In this document: in pieces, positions 1-12,098 of the stretch
Position numbering within the stretch: the first letter of the stretch is position 1
Layout of the letters: each line of letters opens with the position of its first letter
Origin: Beta vulgaris subsp. vulgaris
Lineage: Eukaryota; Streptophyta; Magnoliopsida; Caryophyllales; Amaranthaceae
Direction of reading: 5' to 3'
Assembly (NCBI RefSeq): GCF_026745355.1
Contig: NC_079209.1
Span: 41,011,035-41,075,034, forward strand
Length of the DNA stretch: 64,000 nt
Notes under the pieces: generated by a model
Seen by the model: only the letters and a program-made list of their open reading frames with translations
The model's database searches: none
Told to the model about the DNA's origin: nothing
Made by a program: the position numbers and the translations under genes

Positions 1-711
1 ACCCACAACAACCACTCTATTTTTAAGGCGTGTGAACGTGGATAAAGTGGCTACGTTTAAGGAAGCCAACTGCCAACGGAATTATCAACGGACATATTAA
101 GGAGAAGTGGTTGAAGCTACGTGGGTTAATGGAGAAGATCTTGAGAAGATCGTGGAGAAGAATTCGAGAAGAAAAAGATCCCTACAAATAGAGATTTTGT
201 AATGGTCTAAAAATATACTTTCAGAATTTTATGTAATATTATTAGAGAAAGTACATTCAGTTATCTTCTTCTTAGAAATTGATGTATTATAGATTGTGTT
301 GAGTGAATCTAAGTCTGTAATCATTTTGAGAGAAAAAAGAGAAAGAGAAAGAGAAGAGAGAAAGAGAAAAGACTTTGAGAAAGTCAAGAGAGAAGTCAAC
401 TGTTCAGGGGCAACAAGCTGACAGGGAACCAGTTCTTAGAGGAACAGAGTTGGTCCGAGTTTAGATTGTACAAAAGAGAGTCTTTTGGCCTAAAAGTTAT
501 TAAAAGAATTGAGTCAAAATCCCTCTGGTCAAGGTTTTTCTTCCTATTGGGCCTAGGAAGTTTTCCTTGTAAAAATCTCGTGTTCCTAGTTCTTTCTTAA
601 TTCATGCAATTCTAGCTTAATCATTCTTTTATTTCCGCAAAAAGTTTGAAAACCAACTATAATTCACCGCCCCCCTCTTGTAGTTGCTTAAGTATTCGTC
701 CAAGACTAACA
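1..711 (+). repeat. 5' LTR of the Copia element (3' part only)
   Basis: Window position i matches position 8580+i of the downstream LTR, with substitutions and small indels only. The LTR ends in ACA at 711, two bases before the primer binding site. The first 430 bp or so of the LTR lie to the left of the window. It includes a purine-rich GAGAAAGAG stretch (330-390). Confidence 0.93.
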
Positions 712-713
712 AT

Positions 714-726
714 TGGTATCAGAGCC
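714..726 (+). promoter_or_regulatory. Primer binding site of the Copia element
   Basis: TGGTATCAGAGCC lies two bases after the LTR end. This is the usual plant Copia site, complementary to the 3' end of initiator methionine tRNA, which primes minus-strand synthesis. Confidence 0.92.
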
Positions 727-774
727 AGGTTCCTCCAAAATCAGTTAACACTAAGGAGCTAGTTCCTGGAAAAT

Positions 775-2549
775 ATGAACACATCAGGAGAAAGATTGGA
801 AGAAGGTTACTCAACTCAGCGTCCCCCAATGTTTAATGGCAAGTATTATCCATACTGGAAGAATCGTATGGAAATATTTATCAAGGCCGAAAATTATCAA
901 GTTTGGAGAGTAATAGAGATTGGTGACTTCGAAGTCACAGAGAAAAATGAAAAAGGTGAAGAAATCCCCAAGCAACTCTCCAAATATGATAAGATGACTT
1001 CGACAAGATGGAGATGAATAACTTGGCCAAAAAGATTCTCCACTGTGGTCTTGGTCCCCATGAACACAATCGAATCATGGGATGCAAATCAGCCAAGCAA
1101 ATGTGGGAACTTCTTCAAGTTACTCACGAAGGAACAAACGAAGTCAACGATCAAAGATTGACATGCTCATGCACAATTATGAGCTATCTCAGATGAAGCC
1201 TAAGGAGTCTGTTCAAGAGATGCTCACAAGATTCTCCAACATCATAAATGAACTTGAATCTCAGGAAAGATACACCTTTTTCCGAGGAACAAGTACGAAA
1301 GTTCTACGAAGTCTTCCTCAGGATGAAAAATGGATGGCAAAGGTCATCCCTGCTTGAAACAAAAGATTTCACCACATTCAATATCGAGCAACTTTCCGGT
1401 TCCTTGTTACTCATGAAATCCATCTAGGAACTCATGAAGTTGACTCTAGTAGACCTAAGGCCTTGGCTCTCAAGTCCGATGATCTGGAGGATTCAAAACT
1501 GATGATGAAGAGGCAGCACTGATCGTGAAAAGATTCAAAAAGTTCTTCAACAAGAACTACAAAGGGAAGAACTGAAAAAGCCAGGAAAGTTAAGCTGTCA
1601 CAAGTGTGGAAGTCCGGATCACTTCATAAAGGAATGCCCTCTCTGGGAAAATGAAAAGAGCAAAGGAAAGTACAAGGAGAAGGGAAAGGAACAACAAAAA
1701 CCTTTCTCAAAAGTTGATATGAGAAGGGCCATGGTAGCTGCCTGGGGAGAATCCGATTCAGACGAGGAGCAGGAACAACCAGAAGAGGAGACAACTCATT
1801 TATGTCTCATGGCAAAAACAGACGAAGAAGAAGACTTGCCAAACAACAAGGTATGCATAAATGTTATTGAAGAAGAGTTAAAAGAACTTTCAAAGAATCA
1901 ATTAATAAAACTACTTTTGGAAACCTTAGATGACTACAAGGCCATTTGTGTTAGAGAAGAAAATTTAGAAAAAGCCTTAGAAGTCACCAAAGGTCATTCA
2001 AATTGGTTTAAAACAGTAAATGCAAACATTGAGGAAAGATTCTTTGAAGTTTTTGATGAAAACCGACGTATTCGAGAAGCGTTTGAAAATGCTAAAAATG
2101 AAAATTATTTCTTGAATATGGAAATGGCTGAATTGAAACTTTCGTTCCTGAAGGAACCAGTTCCTCTATAAATACCAGATCCGAGTTCGAAAAGTTAAAA
2201 TTCGAACATGAAAAGGTTTTAAGTAAATATTGGTACTTAAAGAGAAAATGGAATCTTCAAGAACGACTCTTCCTGATCCAGTAACTGGATACAAAAATAT
2301 AAAAATGAAGGAAGAAGTGGGCTAGGTTTCAATCACAAGAAGAAAAACAAAATGAAAAAATATGTTGATCTTCCAAGCAGCCGAATATGCTCTTACTGTG
2401 GGAACAGTGGACACTTAGTGTCTGACTGTTCCTCCAGAGAAGAACATATTGAAATGAACACCCACTTAGTTAAACAAGTTTGGAAAGTTAAGAGAAATAC
2501 AAGCCCGACAGAGGAACCCAAGTCAAACTGGGTTCCTACCACTGACTGA
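775..2549 (+). pseudogene. gag: Copia gag, broken by frameshifts
   Basis: The start codon at 775 lies about 50 bp after the PBS and opens a Copia-type Gag N-terminus (motif FNGKYYPYWKNRME). Reading then shifts frame near 1010, 1190, 1355 and 1700. A first CCHC zinc knuckle (CHKCGSPDHFIKEC) is encoded at about 1598-1639 and a second (CSYCGNSGHLVSDC) at about 2389-2430. Between them is an acidic, helix-rich stretch (1719-2171). A long Gag with two knuckles fits SIRE-type elements. Gag would form the virus-like particle and bind the RNA; this copy cannot make a complete protein. Confidence 0.85.
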
Positions 2550-2559
2550 TTGCTTTGAT

Positions 2560-5500
2560 ACAGGCTAAAGTGAGGGGGAACAACCTGTGGTACCTCGATA
2601 GCGGTTGTTCTAAACACATGACAGGAGATAAAGAGAAATTTCTCTCGCTTTCAGCCTATGATGGAGGAACTGTGACCTTCGGAGACAATCTTACCGGTAA
2701 CATAGTTGCAAGGGAAGGTAGGAAAGTCTAAGTCACATTCCATAGACAATGTATTTTTGGTCGAGGGTTTAAAACATAATCTGCTTAGTATTTCTCAATT
2801 TTGCGACAAAGGGAACATGTAAATTTTACTGATAAAGTTGTGTAGTAAGTAATGCAGGAACAGGTACCAAAATCTAGAAGGAACAAGGAAAGGGAAACCT
2901 ACTGTTGACTCAACCTTGTTCCTAGGAACAATCTAACTGTTTAAGTGCGTGAAATGAACCACTTCTTTGGCATAAAAGATGTGGTCACGCAAGTATGCAT
3001 TACTCCAGAAGCTAAGTGGTAAGGACTTGGTGGTTGGATTACCAACTATCAAAGTCTCAAACCATGAAGTTTGTGGACCCTGTGCAAAAGGTAAACAAGT
3101 TAGATCCTCGTTCAAATCAAAGAAAATGGTAAGCACACAAAGTCCCTTGAATTGATTCATATGGACTTGTGTGGCCCTGTTCGAATCCAAAGTCGATCTG
3201 GTAAGAGATATGTGCTTGTAATAGTTGATGATTTTTCAAGATACACTTGGGTTATTTTTCTCATAGCAAAGATGAGACATTTGATGAATTTGTTAACTTT
3301 GCTAAAAGAACTCAAAGAATAAGGGTTTTAAAATTAAGCACTTGCGTTCTGATCATGGTAAGGAGTTTGAAAACTCAAATTTGATGAGTTTTGCAGAAAT
3401 GAAGGTCTTGATCACAACTTCTCAGCTCCTAGAACTCCACAACAAAATGGCGTGGTAGAACGGAAGAATCGCACTTTGGAGGACATGGCAAGAACAATGA
3501 TCATAGCAAGCAACCTTCCGAAGAATTTCTGGGCTGAAGCAGTGAATACGGCATGCTACATAATCAATAGAGTCATGCTAAGACCTATTGTCTTGAAGAC
3601 CCCTTATGAGCTACTCAAAGGAAGAAAACCCAATATCTCATACTTTAGAATCTTTGGCTGTAAATGCTTTGTACATAACAATGGTAAAGACAATTTAGGA
3701 AAGTTTGATGCTAGAAGCGATGAGGCTGTTTTTATTGGATATGCTTTAAGTAGTAAGGCATATAGAGTTTACAACAAACGAACAATGTGTGTTGAGGAAA
3801 GTTCCATGTTATTTTCGATGAAACTAACTCTCTGCAGGAACCAAGTCATGAAAATGACTTTGAAATAGGACTGACTCGTATTGAGGAGTCAGTAAACATT
3901 GATGAGGAACTAACACCTGCAGGAACCGACAAAAAGCATATTCCTGAAGAAGAGATAGTGTTCCTGATCCTGTTATACAGGAGGAACAGCACCAGAAATT
4001 CATCCAGTAGACGAGAGAATGAAGCTCCTCAACTGGAGGAGCAGAGACAAAAGATTTGAACCAAGACCTGGAAACACTTAAAATCCCATCCATTGGATTT
4101 AATAGTAAGTGATATTGAAAAGGGAACTCAAACGAGATCCCAACTGAAAAATTTTTGTGCTTTCCATGCCTTTTTGTCTATGACAGAACCACGAGATCAC
4201 AATGATGCCCTCTGGAGTCTGACTGGATAAACGCCATGCAAGAGGAACTGAATGAGTTCCAGAGGAACAAGGTCTGGCACCTTGAGACCAAGCCTAAAAA
4301 CCAAAAGGTGATTGGACTAAAATGGGTCTTCAGGAACAAGCTAGACGAGCATGGAACAGTCATAAGAAACAAAGCCAGACTCGTAGCCAAAGGGTATAAT
4401 CAACAAGAAGGTATTGACTTTGATGAAACCTTTGCTCCTGTAGCTAGAATAGAAGCAATAAGAATTTTGATTGCCTTTGCATCATTCATGGGTTTTAGGT
4501 TGTACCAAATGGACGTCAAATGTGCCTTTTTAAATGGATATTTGATTGAAGACGTCTATGTGGAACAACCTCCTGGTTTTGAAAACCCGGATCTTCCAAT
4601 CATGTCTATAAGCTAGATAAAGAATTTAATGGGATTAAGCAAGCTCCTAGATCATGGTATGAAAGACTTTGAAAATTCTTACTTTCTAATGATTTATACG
4701 AGGCAAAGTTGATAGGACCCTGTTCCTTCGATCCAAAGGAACAGACATCCTAGTGGTTCAGATTTATGTGGATGATATAATTTTTGGTGCAACTAACGAA
4801 TCTCTTTGTAAAGAATTTGCTGAGTTAATGCGTAGTGAATTTGAAATGAGTATGATGGGAGAGTTAAACTTCTTTCTGGTTTGCAAATCAAGCAAACTGA
4901 AAGAGGAACAATGATCCATCAACAAAAATACGTAAAAGAGTTATTGAAAAAATATGGATGGATCAAGCAAAAACAAACCATACTCCTATAGGAACAGGTA
5001 CAAGGTTAGATGAGGATCAAAGTGGTAAGTCCGTAGATCAGAAACTCTATGAGGTATGATTGGCTCCTTACTTATCTAACTGCTAGTAGGCCTGATATAT
5101 CCTTTAGTGTTGGTTTATGTGCAAGATTCCAATCAAATCCTAAGGAATCCCATTTGACAGCTGTTAAAAGGATTCTTAGATATTTGAAAGGAAGTGATGA
5201 TTTGTTTGTTCTATCCTCGAAGTGACATCTTTGATCTAGTAAGCTATTCCGATGCTGACTATGCTGGAGACTTGGTGAATCGCAAAAGTACATCGGTATT
5301 ATCCAGTTCCTAGGATCAAGCTTGGTTTCTTGGAGCTCAAAGAAACAAAACACGTTGCTCTTTCCACAGCAGAAGCTGAATACGTGGCAGCTGCTGCATG
5401 CTGTTCTCAGGTATTGTGGATCAAGCAACAGGTACGTGACTTTGGCATAAATTCAAGTGTGTTCCTATTTCTGTGATAACACTAGTGCATTTGCATTTCA

Positions 5501-5695
5501 AGGATCCAGTTCATCACTCTAGAGTCAAGCATATTCACATTAGACATCATTTCCTAAAAGACAATGTAGAGAAGGGTTAGTCAAAGTTGATTTTTGTCCT
5601 ACTGAAAATCAAATAGCTGACATATTGACAAACCTCTATCTAGGGACAGGTTTGAAAAGATACGCTTGGAACTAGGAATGATAAAAATTGTTTAA
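2560..5695 (+). pseudogene. pol: Copia pol (protease, integrase, RT, RNase H), broken
   Basis: Domains follow in Copia order. The protease active site WYLDSGCSKHMTG is near 2590. The integrase runs from about 2935 to 3870, with the strand-transfer core followed by ERKNRTLEDMARTM near 3460. Reverse transcriptase covers about 4180-4900, with the opening block [12 protein letters not shown], the DVKCAFLNG block near 4515 and the catalytic YVDD near 4765. RNase H runs to about 5650, with YLTASRPDISF near 5070 and a degraded ADIFTKPL block near 5620. The last stop is TAA at 5693-5695. At least ten frameshifts or stops separate the pieces, so no polyprotein can be made. Confidence 0.88.
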
Positions 5696-6233
5696 TGTAC
5701 ACATATGTTGTTTCCCCCAAATTGTTTCTTACTAAGTATGTCCTGCAATCTTCATGAATTAATTTCATACACCTAGGGTCAAGTATAAGGACTCACATAT
5801 GTCTCTGAATATTACCCTTAGTGTCCTTGCACATATTTGGTACGTATGTAGTTTGTATATTATGGACACATTTTTATCATATGCAAGAGTAAATTTTTTT
5901 CTTCTTCCATTTCTCTAATTTACCTCCAAATTTCCTTGTTTCTTTTTCTTTTCACACCTTTCCGTCCAAAAATTAAAAACATTAATCTGAATTATGGCCA
6001 AAATTACGCGTTCAATTAATCTAAGGTTAAATGAAGAAACCATTATTGACTTCAAAAACCCATAAACCTTTCATTAAACCTACTCTCCATTTCTTTTCAC
6101 ACGAATCATGATTACTTTATAAACCCAACACATCAAATCACTGACCCCTCATAATTTCTCTCTCACATCAACTCACAAGTCTCTCTCTCTCTCCTCATTC
6201 TCATCTTCAACCTCACACCAAAACTCTGTCAGC
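5696..6233 (+). promoter_or_regulatory. Spacer after pol with promoter-like TATA box and CT-rich leader
   Basis: No coding signal is seen. CTTTATAAA at 6116-6124 is followed by a CT-rich, AUG-free stretch up to the ATG at 6234, about 110 nt. This looks like a plant TATA box and 5' leader for the downstream extra ORF. It is inferred from sequence only. Confidence 0.4.
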
Positions 6234-7558
6234 ATGTCTTCCAAAACTCAAAATTCTGGTGATCATGAAAACTTTCCGAAAGAGAAAACACCATCTCACG
6301 ATGAATTAAGTGCTCAAGAATCATCCAAGAATGACGCAGATTCTACTGGGTCAAAATCGGCATCTTCTGCACCTGTTTCTCTCTCCCCGAAAAAGGAAAA
6401 GGTGATAACGAGTAGAAAGCGATCAAGAACAAGAAATACTGTACCTACAAAAGAGGTAAGAAAACTAAATCTTCACAATTTCTGTGGGTTTTGTGTAGAC
6501 ATTGCATGGTGCAAAAAGTTAAGTGGAATGAGTTATTGAAAATTTTAAAATTTCAGAAGTGGTTAAAAATTGTTAGCATAGATGAGGGCTTTTATGAAAA
6601 AGAGATGAAAGCTTTTTGTTCTGGGTTTACATAACTGAGGGTGTGTGTGTGTCAATTGTTAATGGGTCTGTAGTTACAATTACTGAGAAGAAACTGGGGG
6701 AATGGTTTGATGTTCCGCATGAGGGTTACAAGGACTACATTAAGGGTAGGGCTAAGTTGAACATCAATGGGTCACCAATGCTCAAATTCTTGCTTTCTTT
6801 AACGGCAATTCTAATGCTTTATCTTTAGATCAAAAAGATTGTCTCCATTTCATAAGTGCTATTTCATTTGTTTAGCGTTTCATTTTACCCCGCTCCTCCA
6901 AAAGAACCCTGGCAAGTCTAATGGATCTTTCCATTATGTAGTGCCTTGCTGAAAACATAAAAATCAACCTTCCCTCCCTCATAATTTCACATCTCTCCAC
7001 TGCATTACCCATAACACCAAAGTGGGTTATGGAAATCTTCTTTCCTCTGTTTTCAAACAATGCAAAGTTAAACTACCTCCTAGTCCCTCCTTTTCTCTTG
7101 AGCCAGAAAATTATCTTACCAAAGAAACTTTGACTAGGCTGAGTTTAAGGTTGGTGAATGGGAAGATAGATTTTGAGAGAGAAGAAACTCCGGTTAAGGT
7201 TGAAGTAGGTAGTAACAGAAAGTTGGATGAAGAAGGGGTTGCCAGGGTCTGTCAAAAAAGCCAAAGGTTGGCTGGGTCCAAGTTCCAGAAGGAGCAGGAT
7301 CAAGGTGACACAGTCTTCATTCACCTAGATTCTGACCCTGTCCCTTCTACTGCTGTGGATTTTCCATTACTCTCTACAACTGGGCTTAACAAGCTGCTCC
7401 GGGAAATTCAGGACTCCTTGACCCTTCTGCACACCAAGATCAATGCCATTGAAGCTACTGTCCATGTTCTGGACTCTCAGCAGCAAGATCAAATGCTTGC
7501 ACTCAAGAATGTGATACTGGGATCAGGAACAAGGTGGATGGTGTGCTCTCCAATATAG
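6234..7558 (+). pseudogene. Extra 3' ORF of the SIRE-like Copia (env-like position)
   Basis: A Ser/Lys-rich N-terminus begins at 6234 and leads to a probable intron (GT at 6456, AG at 6556, 101 bp). The following exon encodes KWLKIVSIDEGFYEKEM and, after a frameshift near 6640, the block KKLGEWFDVPHEGYKDY. This resembles the globular domain found in third ORFs of SIRE-type and related plant retrotransposons. A segment from about 7022 continues in another frame and ends in a predicted coiled coil (LLREIQDSLTLLHTKINAIE). I see no signal peptide or membrane segment, so 'env-like' describes position, not a proven envelope function. The gene is broken at several points. Its role is unknown. Confidence 0.6.
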
Positions 7559-8152
7559 ATTTTGTGGTCTCCTCTCTCTTCAAAAGAACCAAATCCTAAC
7601 TTCACTTAACTTTGGAAAATGTGAACAATTTTTTTGGCTGTAATTATTAAACAATCTTTTGGATTTCTCTTCCTGTGTCCTTCTGAGACACACGAAGTAC
7701 TTTTAAATTTCTCCTTACTTTATTAACTATCTTTTGCCTTACTCTGCACATTGACTGATAAATGCTGGCTATAATATTGCTCTCTGCATGCCTATTATGT
7801 TTGTGTGTTTGGATGGCTAATATTATGAGATGTTTGGTTGAGCAACTTGCTTGATGCCTAGACTGTTGACTCTCTAGTGCTGCAGGTACAATCCTTAGTT
7901 TTGATAATGACAAAGGGGGAAGAGATATAAGTGTGTCAAAATTTTTTTATCTTAGTTCCTATGAATATTTTTCTCATCCCTGTTCCTTGTCTTGTCTGAT
8001 CCTGTTCCCAGTCTCAACTAGGTTAGATTGTGGATATTTTATTTTGTGTAGTTTATTTTCTGTGTAGTTTAGGTCTTAATCTTTGTATTTTTTTAAAAAC
8101 ATAAAAACTTAAATTTTTTTTAATTATTTGTCATAATAAAAAAGGGGGAATA
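7559..8152 (+). other. Copia 3' untranslated region and polypurine tract
   Basis: AT-rich noncoding stretch. An internal purine run (ACAAAGGGGGAAGAG, about 7907-7921) is typical of SIRE-like elements. The functional polypurine tract AAAAAAGGGGGAATA (about 8138-8152) directly precedes the 3' LTR and primes plus-strand synthesis. Confidence 0.75.
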
Positions 8153-9307
8153 TGTATTTCACTATTTTGATAATGACATATAATTAAGTTTCATGACTTT
8201 TGTTTATTAATTCGGTTTTAGTTTATTATGTTAGAAGTAATTTTTATATGTCTTAGATTTAATTTTCTGTTTTCGTTTATTTTATTTTGTTTGATTTATT
8301 TTTTCTAGTTTTAATTAGTTTAGTTATCTTTAGATTTCACAAATAACATGTTAAATAACTTATGAAGAATTGATTAAGTGTTTAATCAAAATTAAGTTGT
8401 TTATAACTTATTTGTACTATCGGTAATATTATGGATGTAACAAATTGAATATTCAAGGTTCCATGATATTGTGTTGAGTTAGTGTGCAACATCTTTCGGT
8501 TGCCTACAATCTAAAGCCGCAAAACACTAACCTAAGATGCGTTAAAAATAGAACGCTTGAGGTAGTTCCTACATTTTAGGAACCACAACAACCACTCTAT
8601 TTTTAAGGCGTGTGAACGTGGATAAAGTGGCTACGTTTAAGGAAGCCAAATGCCAACGGAATTATCAACGGACATATTGAGGAGAAGTGGCTGAAGCTAC
8701 GTGGGTTAATGGAGAAGATCTTGAGAAGATTGTGGAGAAGAATTCGAGAAGAAAAAGATCCCTACAAATAGAGTTTTTGTAATGGTCTAAAAATATACCT
8801 TCAGAATTTTATGTAATATTATTAGAGAAAGTACATTCGGTTATCTTCTTCTTAGAAATTGATGTATTATGGATTGGGTTGAGTGAATCTAAGTCTGTAA
8901 TCATTTTGAGAGAAAAAAGAGAAAGAGAAAGAGAACAGAGAAAGAGAAAAGACTTTGAGTAAAGTCAAGGGAGAAGTCAACTGTTCAGGGGAACAGGCTG
9001 ACAGGGAACCAGTTCCTAGAGGAACAGAGTTGGTCCGAGTTTAGGTTGTACAAAAGAGAGTCTTTTGGCCTAAAAGTTATTAAAGAGAATTGAGTCAAAA
9101 TCCCTCGTGGTCAAGGTTTTTCTTCCTATTGGGCCTAGGAAGTTTTCTTTGTAAAAATCTTGTGTTCCTAGTTCTTTCTTAATTCATACAATTATTTCTT
9201 TCTAGCTTAATTACTTTTTTATTTCCGCAAAAAGTTTGAAAATCTCTTCAACTACAATTCACCCCCCCCCCTCTTGTGGTTGCTTAAGTGTTCGTCCAAG
9301 ACTAACA
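8153..9307 (+). repeat. 3' LTR of the Copia element
   Basis: Begins TGTATTTCACT directly after the polypurine tract and ends CTAACA, 1155 bp. Its last 730 bp or so match window positions 1-711. Small indels are present, such as extra ATTTCTTTC-like bases near 9195 and a longer C run near 9262. Confidence 0.93.
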
Positions 9308-10948
9308 AGCTCTATTAATTGGTTTGGAGATGCTGATAGAGTTGGGAGCCAAGAAAGCAAAGGTATATGGGAATTCCCAGTTGTTTATTTATCGAGTGAA
9401 TGAAGAATTCAAGAGCATATCATCAGTATCGCAGGAGTGTGGTAAGAAAGCACATAAATTCTCCAAACAATTTAAGGAAATCACTTTCATACACATTCCC
9501 AGGGAAGAAGATAAAGTAGCAGACCAGTTGTCCCATATAGATTCTGCTAGAGAAGAAACACCTTCACAAAATAAAGATATCATTCTCCAAGAGAATATCC
9601 TAGAACCTCTTGGTGAAACTGATAAGGAAGGGTCAAAAAATGTATTGGGAGTCTATAGAATCTCAATATTAAGAGAGGAAAAGGATTAGAGAGATTAAAT
9701 TATCCAGTATCTTCAAAACCCATTGGGAAAAATTGCCAAATAGAGTCAAAATGGCAGCTACTAAGTTGTATATACAATTTGATGAGCTACATAGAAAGAA
9801 TCCAGAAGGATTACGTTTAAGATGTGTGGACGTTGGAGAAGCTCTAACTCTCATGTCAGAAATTCACCAAGGGTTATGCAGAGCTCATCAAAATAGCCTC
9901 AAAATGAGATGGATGTTACATAAGCATGGTTTATTTTGGCCCATCATGAAAAAGGATTGTATAGACTATGCTAAAGGTTGCAAAAGATGTCATAAGTTTG
10001 GACCTATCAGTAGGACACTAGCTTCAGAATTAAGTACATTCTTAAACCTTGGCCCTTCAGAGGATGGACAGTGGATGCCATAGGGGAAATCAATCCTGTA
10101 TCTTCTAAGAAGCATTCATACATTCTAGTGGTGATTAATTACTTCACCAAATAGGTGGAGGCTCAAGATTTGAATAAGATCAATACCTAGGTTGTAATAA
10201 ATTTCCTAAAAGAAGAATTCTTTACAAGATTTGGAATTCCAGAATCGATCACCTTTGATCAAGTCACAGTCTTTAGAAATCCTGACCTATTGTATTATCT
10301 TAATCAGTTTGGGATTACTAAGTTGCATTCAAGATGAAGCTACCAAAAAGATCATAGTAAAAATGATCTCAAAACTCATAGATAACAATCCAAGAAAATG
10401 GGATGAGTTGCTGCTACATGCCCTATGGGCTTACAGGACCTCTAAAAGGGAAGCAACATGAGTTACTCCTTTTAACTTAATTTATGAACAGATTCCAGTA
10501 ATCCCAACTGAAGTGAATGAAAGATCATCAAGGATATCCCAACAAATGGGATTATTAGGAGATGACTATTCACAAGGGATGAACATTGAGGTCATGGATG
10601 CTCTAGAGGTTAAGAAAGAAGCTTTAGTCGAGATGAGAATTCAAAAGGAAAAGGTTGCTAGGGCCTATAATAAAAATTTTAGTGCCTATACAATTCCAGG
10701 AGAATGATAAGGTTTGGAAAATGTTTTTGCCAGAAGCGGCTTACAATAATCCACAACTAAGGAAATGGTCACCTAAGTGGCAAGGTCCCTTTATCATTCA
10801 TAAGAAAATGTCTAGAAATTCATACATATCAAAGGATATAGATGGCAATATTAAAGATAGATCCTTAAACGACAAATTTCTAAAGAAATATCATCCATTT
10901 ATATGGGAACAACATGATCATGTGGTTCAACAAAAACATGCAGAATAG
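9308..10948 (+). pseudogene. pol: Tat-lineage Gypsy pol remnant (archaeal-type RNase H, integrase)
   Basis: The segment opens inside a second RNase H domain of the type that marks the Tat/Ogre lineage (LIELGAKKAKVYGNSQL and FIHIPREEDKVADQLS, 9324-9540). An integrase zinc-binding domain follows (H-H then CKRCHKFG, about 9860-10010), then a degraded catalytic core (FTRFGIPESITFDQ near 10220) and the integrase C-terminus (KWSPKWQGPFIIHKK, about 10760-10805) ending at 10948. Stops and frameshifts are common. The upstream part (gag, protease, RT) was displaced out of the window by the Copia insertion. Confidence 0.85.
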
Positions 10949-10984
10949 CTCCAAAAAACAAGGGATCATTAAAATTACAACATT

Positions 10985-11527
10985 AATATTAATATTACAT
11001 CTTATACATTCCAACATTGTCAAACAGCTAAACTAAGGTTTTTAATGGCTGACCAAGCATTACAAAGTTTTTCCTTCTAAAGGATTAAGCTTTGTTGTAC
11101 ATCCATATCTTTGAACATCTTTTGCCTCAGATTGGCAAGCTTGATTCATCCTTAGTGCAACTTCTTCTGTTCAGTATCAATGGAGTTCTGAAGTGAAGAC
11201 TTCTCATCGATAATGTTGATCTCCTCTTTATTGATCTAAGCCATCCGATTCTTGAGAGATTGTCCTTCCTCATAAGAAGCTTCAACTTTTGATCAAAAGA
11301 ACTCGAAGAATCTTAGATTTGTTTACTGAAGCGTTTGAAGGATTTGACTTCAATTTCCAAAGAGGTTTCCTCTTCCTGAAGTTTTTGAGCTAAGAACTTG
11401 AGAGAATGAACTCTTGTTTCAGCATTACATTGTTGAAGAAGAAGAGTCTCTTTGACATAATTAAAATAAGGTATTCAATACTCAAAACCTTAAGAAATCA
11501 GGGATTCCAAGATCTACTTATGTGTAT
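10985..11527 (-). pseudogene. C-terminal coiled-coil part of the Tat antisense ORF
   Basis: Read on the minus strand this stretch encodes heptad-like segments such as LAQKLQEEETSLEIEVKSF and SLQNSIDTEQKKLH with several stops. It lies directly across the CACTA element from the rest of the antisense frame (15574-19284), so it is taken as the end of that gene. It is tail-to-tail with the Tat pol, only about 40 bp away. The assignment rests on position and coiled-coil character. Confidence 0.5.
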
Positions 11528-11544
11528 GTGCACTAGTAGAAAAA

Positions 11545-11760
11545 ACCTCAAATGCTCCGGTTGTTTAGGCCCCAAATGCTCCGTATTTAACGCGTAGCAG
11601 ACGTCATACGAGCATTTGAGCATTTTACAAATGCTCCGGTTTACAACCGGAGCATTTTGTTTTAAATGCCCCGGTTTTTAAGGAAAAACCGGAGCATTTG
11701 TTATAACCAATGCTCCGGGTTTTCCTTAACAATCGGAGCATTTGAGCTTTTCTTATAAAA
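11545..11760. repeat. Left subterminal repeats of CACTA 1
   Basis: About eight copies, in both orientations, of a word like AAATGCTCCGGTT / AACCGGAGCATTT. Such repeats are the usual binding sites of the subterminal-binding CACTA transposase protein. Matching copies lie at 15418-15560 near the right end. Confidence 0.85.
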
Positions 11761-12098
11761 AAAAAATTCAGACCTGCTACCCCTGCTGGCCAGCAGCAAG
11801 AGTAACAGGTCTTCAAGCTTTACATATACAACAGCTATACATATCTTACGTTAACATTAGCTACTATGTGCATCAGAAATTTGTGTTGTTAAAAATATTG
11901 TGAGGCAAAGGCGTAGCAATCAAACCATTAGTTACCCAACCTGCTGATTCACTATCATGCTTCAAATAGTCAAACTCCCTTCTTAAAAGACAAACATCTG
12001 AATTGCATCAAGTACAAACTAACCGAACTTATAAGTTCAAAAAATAAATAAATAGAATCCAAAGATGCTCTAATTATACTGGACAAGATAGCTACAAG

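Larger units (their letters stand above)
1..9307 (+). mobile_element. Ty1/Copia LTR retrotransposon, SIRE-like, 5' end outside window
   Basis: The element runs from a truncated 5' LTR (1-711) through PBS, gag, pol and an extra 3' reading frame to a full 3' LTR (8153-9307). The order protease, integrase, reverse transcriptase, RNase H is that of Copia. A gag with two separated zinc knuckles and a long extra ORF after pol are traits of the SIRE/Maximus lineage. By eye the two LTRs differ at roughly 25-30 positions over about 700 bp, so the insertion is fairly young although gag, pol and the 3' ORF are full of frameshifts. It lies in a Tat Gypsy element whose RNase H region continues directly after 9307. 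The 5' TSD is not visible; the expected 3' copy would be AGCTC at 9308-9312. Confidence 0.92.

Noticed and set aside
714..726. Fragment of a tRNA gene
   Set aside because: Only the 13 bases of a primer binding site; no cloverleaf around it.
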